The notes under the pieces were generated by a model that was not told where the DNA came from, searched no databases, and saw only the letters and a list, made by a program, of their open reading frames with translations. From positions 186,001 to 250,000 of the forward strand of contig NZ_KB893359.1 of the NCBI RefSeq assembly GCF_000374045.1: a stretch of DNA of 64,000 nt, written 5' to 3'. This DNA comes from Segetibacter koreensis DSM 18137 (GTDB lineage: Bacteria > Bacteroidota > Bacteroidia > Chitinophagales > Chitinophagaceae). Position numbers and translations under genes: made by a program. This document shows positions 46,625-55,584 of the stretch, in pieces (within the stretch, counting starts at the first letter, position 1; every line of letters begins with the position of its first letter).

Positions 46625-47350
46625 ATGAAAGGAATAATATTATTGGCTGTGTTGGTTTGTAGCACCTTCACAAGTTGCGATACAGCGAAGCAGGTTTTAG
46701 ATGGCGTAAACTCTGCATATGGAACAGGAGGTTTAACAAACACTGAAATCATAAGTGGTTTAAAGCAGGCGCTTACTATTGGCACTCAAAACAGCACGTC
46801 GCAATTATCAGCATTAGATGGCTTTTTTAAAAATGCAGCAATTAAAATATTAATACCTGAAGATGCAAAAAAAGTTGAAAGTACCTTACGTAGTATTGGC
46901 ATGGGTAGCCTGGTCGATAAAGCAGTTCTTTCAATGAACAGGGCAGCGGAAGACGCAGCAAAGGGGGCAGGAACAATATTCATTAATTCGATTAAACAGA
47001 TGACAATAACAGATGCTGTAAATATTTTAAAAGGAGGTGATTTTGCAGCGACTAATTACTTTAAAGAAAAAACTACGGCAGAATTAAAACAGCAGTTTAA
47101 ACCAGTTATTGATAAAGCGCTTAATAACGTTAATGCCACAAAATACTGGACTGATGTTACAAGTGTGTATAACAAATTTTCAAGCAGCAAAGTAAATACT
47201 GATCTAAGTGCTTATGTAACGCAGAAAGCAATGGATGGCATATTTTACCAGGTAGGCCTAGAAGAACAAAAAATACGCAAAGACCCTGTTGCACGCACAA
47301 CGGAAATATTAAAAAAAGTATTTGGAAGCAAAGCGGCGCAAGGCAGTTAA
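46625..47350 (+). CDS. DUF4197 domain-containing lipoprotein
   Basis: A 241-residue lipoprotein with signal MKGIILLAVLVCSTFTSC (Cys18 lipobox). The whole mature part matches DUF4197: GLTNTEIISGLKQALTIGTQ, LDGFFKNAAIKILIPEDAKKV, MNRAAEDAAKGAGTIFINSI, MTITDAVNILKGGDFAATNYF, and TQKAMDGIFYQVGLEEQKIRKDPVARTT near the end. The family is all-helical, occurs across Proteobacteria and Bacteroidota, and has no assigned role. Full length. It stands alone with an AT-rich region on each side. Confidence 0.92.
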   Translation: MKGIILLAVLVCSTFTSCDTAKQVLDGVNSAYGTGGLTNTEIISGLKQALTIGTQNSTSQLSALDGFFKNAAIKILIPEDAKKVESTLRSIGMGSLVDKAVLSMNRAAEDAAKGAGTIFINSIKQMTITDAVNILKGGDFAATNYFKEKTTAELKQQFKPVIDKALNNVNATKYWTDVTSVYNKFSSSKVNTDLSAYVTQKAMDGIFYQVGLEEQKIRKDPVARTTEILKKVFGSKAAQGS

Positions 47351-47724
47351 AAACATCTTCTAATTCATCTTCGGCATACTCAACATTTAATTTCCTTCAA
47401 ACTTTTCGTTTCTTTTCTGAGTCTGTTTGAAAATAATTCAAATGAAGCAAAAACATTCTTAGAACTACCTTACAAATTTAAATTCTACAACGTCAAGCTT
47501 TAAAGATCAGTCAAAATTTAGACAACGTAAAGAAGATAAATGAATACGAACACAGCTTTTTAAAAAAAAATAAAATTTGAAAAGAAGTTGAGTTAGGTAT
47601 GAATGATGCTTTTATGGATTTTTTATTACTTTTTTCTTTCTCACATTTCTGCGCTTTGATAAAAGGAATAAAATTTTACATTTAAATTCGAAGTTGCATT
47701 GATTAGTTCTTGACTAGGTTCACC
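47351..47724. other. Intergenic region without recognisable content
   Basis: A 374-bp AT-rich region between the convergent DUF4197 and mono-oxygenase-fold genes. It is T-rich around 47615-47645. I see no gene, structured RNA, repeat or clear terminator in it. Confidence 0.4.
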
Positions 47725-47991
47725 TTATACCTCAGCGCTAAAGTTACCTTGTTCAAGCAGTCCTCCAAAAACACTACTAATATTACCGAGGTGAGCAAGT
47801 AAGGCATTTGAATCAGTATATCTTTCTATAATTACGCACTGCGTTTGATCCTGGTTAAAGAACCAGTCATATTGGAGCGTGTCTCGATCCTTTTCATTAA
47901 CGAGTGAAATGCATTCTTTCGCCAGCTTTTTAAACACCGGCAGTTTTCCATCATGAATTTCAAATCGTGCTATAATTTTTAAATTATTCAT
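47725..47991 (-). CDS. Antibiotic biosynthesis monooxygenase (ABM) fold protein
   Basis: An 88-residue protein with the ABM dimeric alpha/beta-barrel pattern: IIARFEIHDGKLPVFKKLAK, then KDRDTLQYDWFFNQDQTQCV, then IIERYTDSNALLAHLGNI. Members include quinol monooxygenases (YgiN) and small ligand-binding or heme-degrading proteins, so the exact chemistry cannot be named. It has no signal peptide. It lies 141 bp upstream of the tandem SGNH gene in the same orientation, though cotranscription is not obvious. Confidence 0.78.
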   Translation of the reverse strand: MNNLKIIARFEIHDGKLPVFKKLAKECISLVNEKDRDTLQYDWFFNQDQTQCVIIERYTDSNALLAHLGNISSVFGGLLEQGNFSAEV

Positions 47992-48132
47992 AATAAGAAC
48001 TATTACTTTTTAATTATTTACGTGATCTAAAACAAGTTTAGGTCTTACAGGGACACTATTATCCAAAATAAGATAAAATTTTTATTTGTGCAATAGGCAA
48101 AACTTAGATGGAAATTAAGAAGTATTACGTTT

Positions 48133-49899
48133 TTACATTTTTGAAAGATTCCTATTGATAAATTCTCCTAATTTTTGGTAACCCTTTTCGTTTGGGTGTA
48201 ATCCATCGGAAAAAAGCGTTTCATCTATTTTTTTATCCTTTTTTAGAAACAGGTAACCTGCATCTGTATAGGTAACGCCTTTGGTAAAATGTTTTGCAGC
48301 AAGCTCGCGATTCAATTTTTCAACCCGTTCTTCCATATTGCGTCTCGGAAGAATGCCCATTAGTAAAATACCAGCAGCAGGTTGTTTTGCTTGTATGGCT
48401 TTAAGTAAAAATTGTAGACCATCAATTATCTCTCCGTCTGAATTAAATCCCAGATTATTCGTTCCGATCATCACCACAATTTGTTTGGGCGATATGCTGT
48501 CCAGTTCTCCATGATATATTCGCCATAAAACGTTTTCAATCCTATCCCAGCCATAACCAAGATTTACGGCATTTTTCGGTTCGAAGTACTTTTTCCATGA
48601 TTCTTGTCCTCGTGCTGGTTGCCCCGCCGGCTCTCCCGCCCAATAATGTGTGATGGAATTACCTATGAAAACAAGTTTAGGCGACTTTGCCTTATTGTAG
48701 GCGAGAACATCGCTATGCCGCTTTTCCCACTCATACATTTTCGGCTCTCTGCGCTGTCTTACCGGTTTTGTGGTGCTGCTATTTCCAACCGGTTCTTTCA
48801 TTATAGTCCTGATCGTTTTCTCGTAAGCGTCTGCATAACGCATCATACCTATATCATTTGGATGAGTGCCATCCACCATTGTTTCAATATCCTGGTTAAT
48901 TTCATTTTTTGCCAGGTAGTAAATATTTCCAACTCCATTAGCAGACAGCGAATCAAATACTTCTCTAAGTGCCTTATTTACCTCCTGGTATTCTTTCTTT
49001 TTTGCAGGATACATTTCTTCATCTGTATAACTATCATGTTCGGTCAGCAGGATGGGGATACCCGGTCTTTTACTTTGCAATTGACGAACAGATTCAGCAA
49101 CTCGTTTTTTCACTTCTGTTGCTGCAATACCTGTAAGGTTAGGCAAACAGTCCAATAAATATATAGATGCATTTAATTCCGTTATCAGGGAAATAACCTC
49201 TTTTTCCAACCTTCCATTCCCTGAAAAGCCGAGGTTAATTACAGGCCGGTCTAATTTGCGGCCTAAAATAGAAGTCCAGGCAAGACCCGGACGGGTGGCA
49301 CATCCCCCCTGTGCAATAGATGTTCCGTACACTACAATTGGCTTTTCTTTCCGTACAGCCAGCGGTGTAAATACACTGTCTTTCGGAACACTTATCGTCA
49401 TCCATTTTACAGTGTTGTATAAGGGTAGGTACAAATTATATTCAAAAGCATTTCCATATTCATCTTTTGTAACTAAATTGGTAAAACGGTACGTAATCGT
49501 ATCTCCGAAAGAATATTTGCCGGCGCACCAAAGCCACTTACCATTACTGTTTTTAGTGTACATATCAATTCCACTTACACCAGTGGCGGGCATGTGTGGC
49601 ATTTGTAAATTGCCGTCCACTGCATACTTCACAACTATTTCGTCAGCATTGGTTCTAAATTTTACAAAAATGCCTGCGGTGTTTTCTGATAAACCCCAGA
49701 CTTCTTTCCTGACGGTTTGTTCTGCCCTTGCAGGCAACCGGTCATAATAATTTTTAATTTCATTCGGCCACCCCTGCCCTTCCAATACTTTTACTGTATC
49801 TGAAGCAGGGTTCCAGGTCTTATACTCTTTTGTGTTTTGAGCACAGGCAACGTTTAAAATAAAGGCAGTGTAAAAAGTCAGAATAATGGTGAGTTTCAT
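48133..49899 (-). CDS. Secreted tandem SGNH/GDSL hydrolase with GxDLY-type N-terminal domain
   Basis: A 588-residue exported protein (signal MKLTIILTFYTAFILNVACA) with three domains. Residues about 25-180 form a beta-sandwich with the GxDLY-like turn GIDMYTKNSNGKWLW. The first SGNH domain (about 187-370) has catalytic Ser194 in VVYGTSIAQGG, Asn227-region SGNGRLE, and D343/H346 in DGTHPND. After an Arg/Lys-rich linker the second SGNH domain (about 405-588) has Ser415 in FIGNSITHYW, MIGTNNLG, and SDGLHPNEKGY. Both active sites look intact. Such enzymes typically remove acetyl or other acyl groups from glycans. Two complete domains in one chain suggest two positions or esters on one substrate. 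No carbohydrate genes are directly adjacent. Confidence 0.88.
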   Translation of the reverse strand: MKLTIILTFYTAFILNVACAQNTKEYKTWNPASDTVKVLEGQGWPNEIKNYYDRLPARAEQTVRKEVWGLSENTAGIFVKFRTNADEIVVKYAVDGNLQMPHMPATGVSGIDMYTKNSNGKWLWCAGKYSFGDTITYRFTNLVTKDEYGNAFEYNLYLPLYNTVKWMTISVPKDSVFTPLAVRKEKPIVVYGTSIAQGGCATRPGLAWTSILGRKLDRPVINLGFSGNGRLEKEVISLITELNASIYLLDCLPNLTGIAATEVKKRVAESVRQLQSKRPGIPILLTEHDSYTDEEMYPAKKKEYQEVNKALREVFDSLSANGVGNIYYLAKNEINQDIETMVDGTHPNDIGMMRYADAYEKTIRTIMKEPVGNSSTTKPVRQRREPKMYEWEKRHSDVLAYNKAKSPKLVFIGNSITHYWAGEPAGQPARGQESWKKYFEPKNAVNLGYGWDRIENVLWRIYHGELDSISPKQIVVMIGTNNLGFNSDGEIIDGLQFLLKAIQAKQPAAGILLMGILPRRNMEERVEKLNRELAAKHFTKGVTYTDAGYLFLKKDKKIDETLFSDGLHPNEKGYQKLGEFINRNLSKM

Positions 49900-50086
49900 A
49901 TTAATCGTTAGAAAGTTTTAAATGAAAAGAATTCACTATTAGTACTAATAGCAAAAGTATGTATTAAGATGTCTCTTATGTCGAAACGACAAACGTCGCT
50001 TACAAAAATCACAAGGTAATCGCGAAATTTCTTTTAAACATATTTTATAAAGAAAAGCATATATGTAAATACATTGCCTAAAAAAG

Positions 50087-50118
50087 TTTGGAGCATTCAA
50101 AATAACATTGTTACTTTG
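50087..50118 (+). promoter_or_regulatory. Possible Bacteroidota-type promoter of the membrane protein/regulator pair
   Basis: TTTG at 50087-50090 and TTACTTTG at 50111-50118 are separated by 20 nt, close to the phylum consensus TTTG-N19-TAnnTTTG with one mismatch in the -7 element. The ATG follows 20 nt later, so the leader would be short. Supported by pattern only. Confidence 0.45.
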
Positions 50119-50137
50119 AAACACAAAGTACTTTAAT

Positions 50138-50788
50138 ATGACCTATAAGAGCGAGCCCCTGAATGACTTGCACGAAATTAAACAAATGATGGAGAGAAGC
50201 AGCCGCTTCATTAGCCTTAGTGGCTGGAGCGGGATAGCTGCAGGCACATGTGCTTTGATTGGTTCATTTTTCGGACATATTGCTTTAAAAGAAAATTATT
50301 ATAGCGTTAGTACTTCAAATCAAAACGATTATACCTATTTCCCCTTTTTACTTAAGCAATTATGGTACGATAAATTATTTCATATAGCCTTAATTACTTT
50401 TATAGCCGCATTTGTTTCTGCTTTCATTTTTACATACGCAAGAAGCCGTAAAAATAATACACCCGTCTGGAGTCCGACTTCACGAAGACTTTTGATTAAT
50501 GTGTGCATTCCTATGATTGTTGGCGGCATTTTTTTATTAAAGCTTATAGAAAATGGAACGTATGGGTTAATAGCGCCGGGATGCCTTATATTTTATGGAT
50601 TGGCACTGATCAATGGCAGTAAGTATACGGTAGGAGAAATAAAATACCTTGGTTACAGTGAAATTTTTTTAGGAGTAGTAAACTGCTGGTTCATTGGCCT
50701 TGGCCTGTACTTTTGGGCAGTGGGCTTTGGAGTATTACATATTATTTACGGCACGCTAATGTTACTTAAGTACGAAAGAAGTGCATAG
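50138..50788 (+). CDS. Multi-pass membrane protein cotranscribed with a winged-helix regulator
   Basis: A 216-residue inner-membrane protein with a cytoplasmic N-terminus (LNDLHEIKQMMERSSRFISL) and about six hydrophobic segments, at about 28-45, 83-103, 125-140, 146-160, 172-190 and 193-208. The opening stretch before TM1 is typical of small Bacteroidota membrane proteins encoded beside a MarR/PadR-like regulator. No catalytic motif is seen. The regulator gene starts 44 bp downstream in the same direction, and a promoter-like sequence precedes this gene, so the two form a likely operon in which the regulator may control the pair. Function unknown. Confidence 0.75.
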   Translation: MTYKSEPLNDLHEIKQMMERSSRFISLSGWSGIAAGTCALIGSFFGHIALKENYYSVSTSNQNDYTYFPFLLKQLWYDKLFHIALITFIAAFVSAFIFTYARSRKNNTPVWSPTSRRLLINVCIPMIVGGIFLLKLIENGTYGLIAPGCLIFYGLALINGSKYTVGEIKYLGYSEIFLGVVNCWFIGLGLYFWAVGFGVLHIIYGTLMLLKYERSA

Positions 50789-50831
50789 GAACCAGGTTTA
50801 ATTTTACTGTAAAAGCGAGAGAAGTGAAAGC

Positions 50832-51131
50832 ATGAAGAACCCTATAGAAAATTTAAATAAAATATTTGACAGCCGGATAAGGTTGGGTATTATGAGTACA
50901 CTTATGGTAAACGATGCGGTTAACTTCAACGAATTGAAAGAATTGATACAGGTCACAGACGGCAACCTGGCAAGTCATTTAAAAACACTGGAAGATAATA
51001 AATATGTAAAAGTGCAAAAAGGCTTTATCGGGCGCAAAACCAATACTACCTATTCTGTTACAAAGGCAGGCGAAAAAGCGTTTAAAGCTCACCTTGAAGC
51101 GTTGGAGCAAATGATAAAATCTATGAATTAA
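50832..51131 (+). CDS. Winged helix-turn-helix transcriptional regulator
   Basis: A 99-residue protein that is almost all one winged-helix domain: IFDSRIRLGIMSTLMVNDAV, then NFNELKELIQVTDGNLASHL (recognition-helix region), wing GFIGRKTNTTYSVTKAGEKA, then a C-terminal dimerisation helix (FKAHLEALEQMIKSMN). It matches the transcriptional regulator group of PF13601/HTH_34, related to MarR and ArsR. No Cys or His cluster for metal sensing is seen. It follows the membrane protein gene by 44 bp and may autoregulate that pair. Signal unknown. Confidence 0.88.
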   Translation: MKNPIENLNKIFDSRIRLGIMSTLMVNDAVNFNELKELIQVTDGNLASHLKTLEDNKYVKVQKGFIGRKTNTTYSVTKAGEKAFKAHLEALEQMIKSMN

Positions 51132-51319
51132 TTTTTTTTAAACTAATCCTTTAAAATACAAATTACTTTTTTTAGGAACATGGTTTATGAATATCATGGA
51201 ACCGGCGATAGATCTTTTTATCGTTCCGATGTTACTTTTGCAACCTTGAGAACTTACCAAAAACACTTCGCCACTTCCGACTATTGCTTAATACATTCTA
51301 ATAAATAAATGATCATATT

Positions 51320-51535
51320 ATGAACTCTGCCTGGTTTAAACGCTTCGGCTGCATTTATATTCCCGTTAACTTGATGGGATTATTAGTAACTACTCTCGCA
51401 ATCATTTTTCTTGTACCTGTTTATCTAGCTATTATAAGAAACGGGCATTCTGTAAGCGATGATCTATATCACATGTTTGTTTATACAACCTCTACTGCAT
51501 TTTGGTGGAAGTGGATAGCGGAAAAAACCAGTTGA
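51320..51535 (+). CDS. Small membrane protein, function unknown
   Basis: A 71-residue protein with a hydrophobic central segment (about 13-41, IPVNLMGLLVTTLAIIFLVPVY) and a Trp-rich C-terminus (TTSTAFWWKWIAEKTS). One or two TM helices are likely. The opening NSAWFKRFG and the TM pattern look like a family of small Bacteroidota membrane proteins, which I cannot name. A TACTTTTG element at 51233-51240 fits a -7 box but has no matching -33 element. It is followed by inverted repeats before the convergent delta-60 gene. Confidence 0.55.
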   Translation: MNSAWFKRFGCIYIPVNLMGLLVTTLAIIFLVPVYLAIIRNGHSVSDDLYHMFVYTTSTAFWWKWIAEKTS

Positions 51536-51573
51536 AATGCGACATTGACAACTGAGTATGTTCGGCGAAGCTG

Positions 51574-51619
51574 TTTTACTTACCTTAAAAAATAAACAAT
51601 TTTATTAAGATAAGTAAAA
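51574..51619. terminator. Long AT-rich inverted repeat downstream of the small membrane protein gene
   Basis: TTTTACTTA (51574-51582) pairs with TAAGTAAAA (51611-51619). After one mismatch CTTAA pairs with TTAAG. A second weaker hairpin with a TTTTTG tail follows at 51622-51657. Either could stop transcription from the small gene upstream; the first is nearly symmetric and may act both ways. Confidence 0.45.
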
Positions 51620-51676
51620 TGTAAAAACGGGTAAAACACCATTTTCACCGCTTTTTGTTCTATAAATTTATCTATG

Positions 51677-51708
51677 AAAAAAAAGGGGCTGAGATACGAT
51701 CTCGCCCC
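51677..51708 (-). terminator. Rho-independent terminator of the delta-60 repeat gene
   Basis: On the minus strand GGGGCGAGAT pairs with ATCTCAGCCCC (one bulged A) around a 3-nt loop, directly followed by eight T's (51684 to 51677). It lies 68 nt after the stop at 51777. A diverged copy of the same structure occurs at 55286-55310. Confidence 0.85.
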
Positions 51709-51776
51709 TAAAAATCAAATATTCAATGAAACAACAATTGTAAGAGCAATTATTGTTAACAAAGGTTGCCGTCACG

Positions 51777-54700
51777 CTACAACTTTAGAAATTGCTTATA
51801 TAAAATCTTATTTCCATTTATAATCTTTATTGTATATACTCCTTTTGTTAGTGATGATACATCAAGTTGTATAACTTTAGTTGAGTTGTTTGATTGAATG
51901 GTTTTTAGCACAACTCCCGATGCAGATATGATGAATATAGTAGTTTGTTTATTCTGTTGTAACTGATCTGCAGAAATATGTAAACTGCTATGTGTAGGAT
52001 TAGGACTTAATGTTAATCTTAATTTACCTGTTTCCTTTCTTTCATGAAATGCCCTGCTGCTTACTATCGTTGCGTCTGTGACTATTATGGTAACAGGTAA
52101 CGAAGTTGTCGACACCCCTTTATCATCATACGCCTTAGCAGTAACAGTATAAGTGCCAGGCTGTACACTAGTCCATGTGTAAGTATAGGGATAAATGTAT
52201 TCCGTTCTTAATAAAACAGATCCATTATAAAACTCTACTTTACTTATTTTATCATTGGGATCTTTTGCTTTAGCTAATAAAAAAATGGTTGCTGGGCCGG
52301 TATAGGTTGTATCAGCGACAGGACTTATAATGCGCACAACAGGTTGTACGTTAAAATCAACTACGGACACTTCTATTTTGTTTGATGTAATTACGTTGCC
52401 TTTAGCATCGTAGGCTTTTGCAGTAAGGTTGTAATTACCTAAGGGAACATTGTCCCACAAAAATCCGTAAGGAGAAATAGTTTCCGTATGAAGTAGGGTT
52501 GCGCCATTGTAAAACCTGACTTTTTTTATAGCTGCCACTTCGTTAGTAACTGTAGCGTTGAGTTTAATTCTTGCAGGTGCAGTGTACTTTACAATATTGT
52601 AAGGCATGGAAAGAGTTACAGTCGGAGTTTTGATGTTATCAAGAAAATACCTGGCAACAACTCCAACAGAACCGGGAGTCTCGGCAGAGCCTACAGCATA
52701 TAATTTATTATTGAAAATTGCAATATCGTTAATAACATCGCTTCCAGCGCTTACGTCTGTTATTTGTTTTCCGGCTTTGCCAAAAGTATTATCCAAACTT
52801 CCGTTTGGGTTGTATCGAGCAAGGGCAAATTTAGAATTAATAAAATTTTGATCAGCAATGCCTGCCACTACAATCTTTCCATCATTTTCAATAGCCACTG
52901 AGTTAGCTTGAGAAGTTACTCCAAAATCAGTCGTTAGCTTTCCATCTCCTGAAAAAGTAGAATCAAGGGTTCCATTAGTATTGTATCGGACAAGAGTAAA
53001 ATCGTAATCATTATTGCCAAGACCTACACCTGCCATTACAATTTTTCCATCACTTTGTATGGCTACAGAGTTGGCCTGATCATAGTACGAATCTAAAAAT
53101 GTAATTTGCTTTCCATCTTTTGAAAAGCTTTTATCCGGTGTGCCGTCAGTATTATACCGGGCGAGCGCAAAAGCAAAACCTGCATGTTCACCAGCATTAC
53201 CGGCTATTACAATCTTTCCATCATTTTGTATCAATACCGAGTTAGCGAAAGAATCAAAACCAAAATCTGTTTCTTGCTTTCCATCCGCAGAAAAAGTTAC
53301 ATCAAAGGAGCCATCAGTATTGTAGCGGGCAACCGCAAATCGAAAATAGTCACCCTTGTCGATAGAGCCTGCAACAACAATCTTTCCATCTCTCTGTATG
53401 GCCACAGCGGACGCCAAATAATTGGTAGTTACCTTTCCATCACCGGAAAAAGTAGTATCAAGGGTGCCATCTACGTTATAGCGGGCAAGAGCGGCAGAAA
53501 AGCCCACCACTACAATCTTTCCATCATTTTGTATAGCCAAAGCACGTCCATTCAAAACAGTTGTTTTCTTTACATTTCGTAAAAAGGCAGAATCAAGGGT
53601 GCCATTGATATTGTAGCGGGCAAGAGCAGTACCCGCTACTACAATTTTTCCATCACTTTGTATGGCTGTAGTTGTATAATTTGTATACCCGGTATGTAAG
53701 CGGTCAATAAATATCCCGGCTGACGAGAAGGTAGTATCAAGATTGCCGTTGGTATTATACCTGGCAAGAGCAAAATCAATTCCACTCGACCCAGCCACCA
53801 CGATCTTTCCGTCACTTTGTACCGCCATCGATCTGACTTCCACATAGCCAGATCCAAAATTTGTAATTTGCTTTCCATCTCCGGAAAAAGTAGAGTCAAT
53901 AGTACCATCCGTATTGTAACGGGCAAGGGCAGAACCAGAATTCAATGTACTTTGATTGCAAATACCTGCCGCCACAATCTTTCCATCACTTTGTATGGAC
54001 ACAGCGTTTGCTTCATCGTCTCCAAATTCGAAATCAGTTGTAAGCTTTCCATCTGTTGAAAAAGTAGTATCAGGGGTGCCATCAGCATTATAGCGTGCAA
54101 GTGCAAAGTCAGGAGTGCCAGAATTTGAATACTTATTAGCGACACCTGCCAGTACAATTTTTCCATCACTTTGTATGGCTACCGAATATGCTTCATCATC
54201 TCCTGAGGAGAAATCAGTCGTTTGTTTACCATTTTGTGCAAAAGCAGAATCAAGGGTGCCATCAGGATTGTATCGCGCAAGGACAAAAGTATGGTTAACA
54301 ACAGGCTGATCACCTCGCCCTGCAATTATAATTTTTCCATCACTTTGTAGAGTTACTGGAAAAACAAAAAAATCGGTCAGTTGCTTTCCATCTGTTGAAA
54401 AAGTAGAATCAAGGGTGCCATCGGTATTGTACCGGACAAGGGCAGTACCTGCCACCAAAATCTTTCCATCATTTTGTATCGCTACAGATCGCGCGACGTC
54501 GAACTGGCCGTCAACGTCTGTTATCTGTACTCCGTCTTGAGAAAACGTAGAATCGAGGGTGCCATTAGTATTATAACGGGCAAGGGCAAAATCTTCGTCC
54601 AAACCTGAGGAAGACGTACCTGCTATTACAACTTTCCCATCGTTTTGTAAAACGGCCGGAACTCCATATGATATGCCGACTCGAATACCAATAGCTTCTG

Positions 54701-54971
54701 TGTAGCCATTGTTACCGTAAGTTGTATCTATAGTACCATTAGCAAGTATGCGGGTAATAACAGTTTGAAGATTTGTTTCAAAAACCAGGTATAGAGTACC
54801 ATTTTTTTGTGTTAAAACCTGTTTGCCAGATGCACCGTAAGGAGAACCAGATCCATCAAACTCTGTGCGAACTATTCCATTTTTACCAAAAGCCGAGTCA
54901 AGAGTACCTGGCTGCAAGTAGCAAATTTTAAAACAACAAGCGGCTGCAATAAATAAAATAAGCTTTTTCAT
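51777..54971 (-). CDS. Delta-60 repeat protein with two Ig-like domains and a T9SS sorting tail
   Basis: A 1064-residue secreted protein. The signal peptide (about 1-19) is followed by 14 delta-60-type repeat units. Each is roughly 45-60 residues with the core G-T-L-D-S-T-F-S-x-D-G-K and the partner strand IQSDGKIVVAG, consistent with a beta-propeller-like array. Two Ig-like domains follow (about 775-865 and 868-960, with KKVRFYNGATLLHTE and SKVEFYNGSVLLRTE). The last 80 residues form a T9SS type A sorting domain (LRLTLSPNPTHSSLHI, then GVYTIKIINGNKILYKQFLKL). It is probably displayed on the surface; adhesion or scaffolding is likely but not shown. A decayed copy of its 3' end lies upstream at 55.3-55.6 kb. 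Confidence 0.9.
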   Translation of the reverse strand: MKKLILFIAAACCFKICYLQPGTLDSAFGKNGIVRTEFDGSGSPYGASGKQVLTQKNGTLYLVFETNLQTVITRILANGTIDTTYGNNGYTEAIGIRVGISYGVPAVLQNDGKVVIAGTSSSGLDEDFALARYNTNGTLDSTFSQDGVQITDVDGQFDVARSVAIQNDGKILVAGTALVRYNTDGTLDSTFSTDGKQLTDFFVFPVTLQSDGKIIIAGRGDQPVVNHTFVLARYNPDGTLDSAFAQNGKQTTDFSSGDDEAYSVAIQSDGKIVLAGVANKYSNSGTPDFALARYNADGTPDTTFSTDGKLTTDFEFGDDEANAVSIQSDGKIVAAGICNQSTLNSGSALARYNTDGTIDSTFSGDGKQITNFGSGYVEVRSMAVQSDGKIVVAGSSGIDFALARYNTNGNLDTTFSSAGIFIDRLHTGYTNYTTTAIQSDGKIVVAGTALARYNINGTLDSAFLRNVKKTTVLNGRALAIQNDGKIVVVGFSAALARYNVDGTLDTTFSGDGKVTTNYLASAVAIQRDGKIVVAGSIDKGDYFRFAVARYNTDGSFDVTFSADGKQETDFGFDSFANSVLIQNDGKIVIAGNAGEHAGFAFALARYNTDGTPDKSFSKDGKQITFLDSYYDQANSVAIQSDGKIVMAGVGLGNNDYDFTLVRYNTNGTLDSTFSGDGKLTTDFGVTSQANSVAIENDGKIVVAGIADQNFINSKFALARYNPNGSLDNTFGKAGKQITDVSAGSDVINDIAIFNNKLYAVGSAETPGSVGVVARYFLDNIKTPTVTLSMPYNIVKYTAPARIKLNATVTNEVAAIKKVRFYNGATLLHTETISPYGFLWDNVPLGNYNLTAKAYDAKGNVITSNKIEVSVVDFNVQPVVRIISPVADTTYTGPATIFLLAKAKDPNDKISKVEFYNGSVLLRTEYIYPYTYTWTSVQPGTYTVTAKAYDDKGVSTTSLPVTIIVTDATIVSSRAFHERKETGKLRLTLSPNPTHSSLHISADQLQQNKQTTIFIISASGVVLKTIQSNNSTKVIQLDVSSLTKGVYTIKIINGNKILYKQFLKL

Positions 54972-55285
54972 ATTTTAAATATTTTTAGGTTCGTTTTGCG
55001 GCGTCTTATTTTTTTGCTATTTCAGCGATAGGGTTAGCGAATGAAAGAGGTGAGCAAGAGACTTTCAAATAGTTACATTACTTACTGCATTCACAATAAG
55101 CGGTCTTTGGGTTAGTTTAAGTAAGAAGAAACCTTGTACTGATCTTGATTGGCGGATCTCTATAAAAACAACTTTAAATTAAGCAATTATATTTTGAAAG
55201 TCAAGCCTTTTCAAAATTGCGGTTATGCCTGTTAGTAACGAGTAGTGTACAGCTATCACCACAAGGCAGCGGTATAATAAGAAAG

Positions 55286-55310
55286 GGGGCTGAGATAGAA
55301 ATCCCGCCCC
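55286..55310 (-). terminator. Diverged duplicate of the delta-60 terminator
   Basis: The minus strand reads GGGGCGGGAT, TTCT loop, ATCTCAGCCCC. It is the same stem with the same bulged A as at 51677-51708, kept by G-U and compensated pairs. It is followed by a shorter T-tract. It lies 3' of the decayed sorting-domain relic and was duplicated with it. It may now serve the upstream gene ending at 55585. Confidence 0.65.
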
Positions 55311-55378
55311 GTTTTTATCCAATATTCTATGAAAAACCAATGGTAAGAGTTATTATTTGAGCTAAAGGTTGCTATGGT

Positions 55379-55560
55379 TTAAAATTTTACCAGTTGCTTA
55401 TGCAAAAAACTTATATCTCGCATAATTTTCAATATCTAAACTACCCATGTTAATGATGATGATACATTAAGCTGTATAACCGTCGGTAAGCTGATTGATT
55501 GAAGGCTTTTCCAGCAACAATTGCCGGTTTGTTTGCGGCTTTTACTCTCATTGTTATATT
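55379..55560 (-). pseudogene. Relic of a T9SS C-terminal domain, decayed copy of the delta-60 gene 3' end
   Basis: The minus strand reads VIQLNVSSSLTWVV, stop, then ILKIMRDISFLHKQLVKF and a terminal stop. It aligns along its length with the end of the delta-60 protein (VIQLDVSSLTKGVYTIKI ... YKQFLKL). An in-frame TAG and small indels break it. Nucleotide similarity continues on both sides: upstream to about 55560, and downstream through the terminator copy at 55286-55310 and the sequence between. No start codon, repeats or Ig domains remain. It is either a leftover of a tandem duplication of the whole gene or a partial copy. Confidence 0.75.
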
Positions 55561-55584
55561 AATCTTTTAAAATCTCCTGACCAC

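Noticed and set aside
52900-54700. Regularly repeated DNA resembling a CRISPR or satellite array
   Set aside because: The repeats are in frame and encode delta-60 units; they vary in length and lack constant spacers.
55275-55560. Insertion sequence remnant at the duplicated segment
   Set aside because: No transposase fragment, terminal inverted repeats or target duplication is seen; the similarity is to the neighbouring gene's 3' end.
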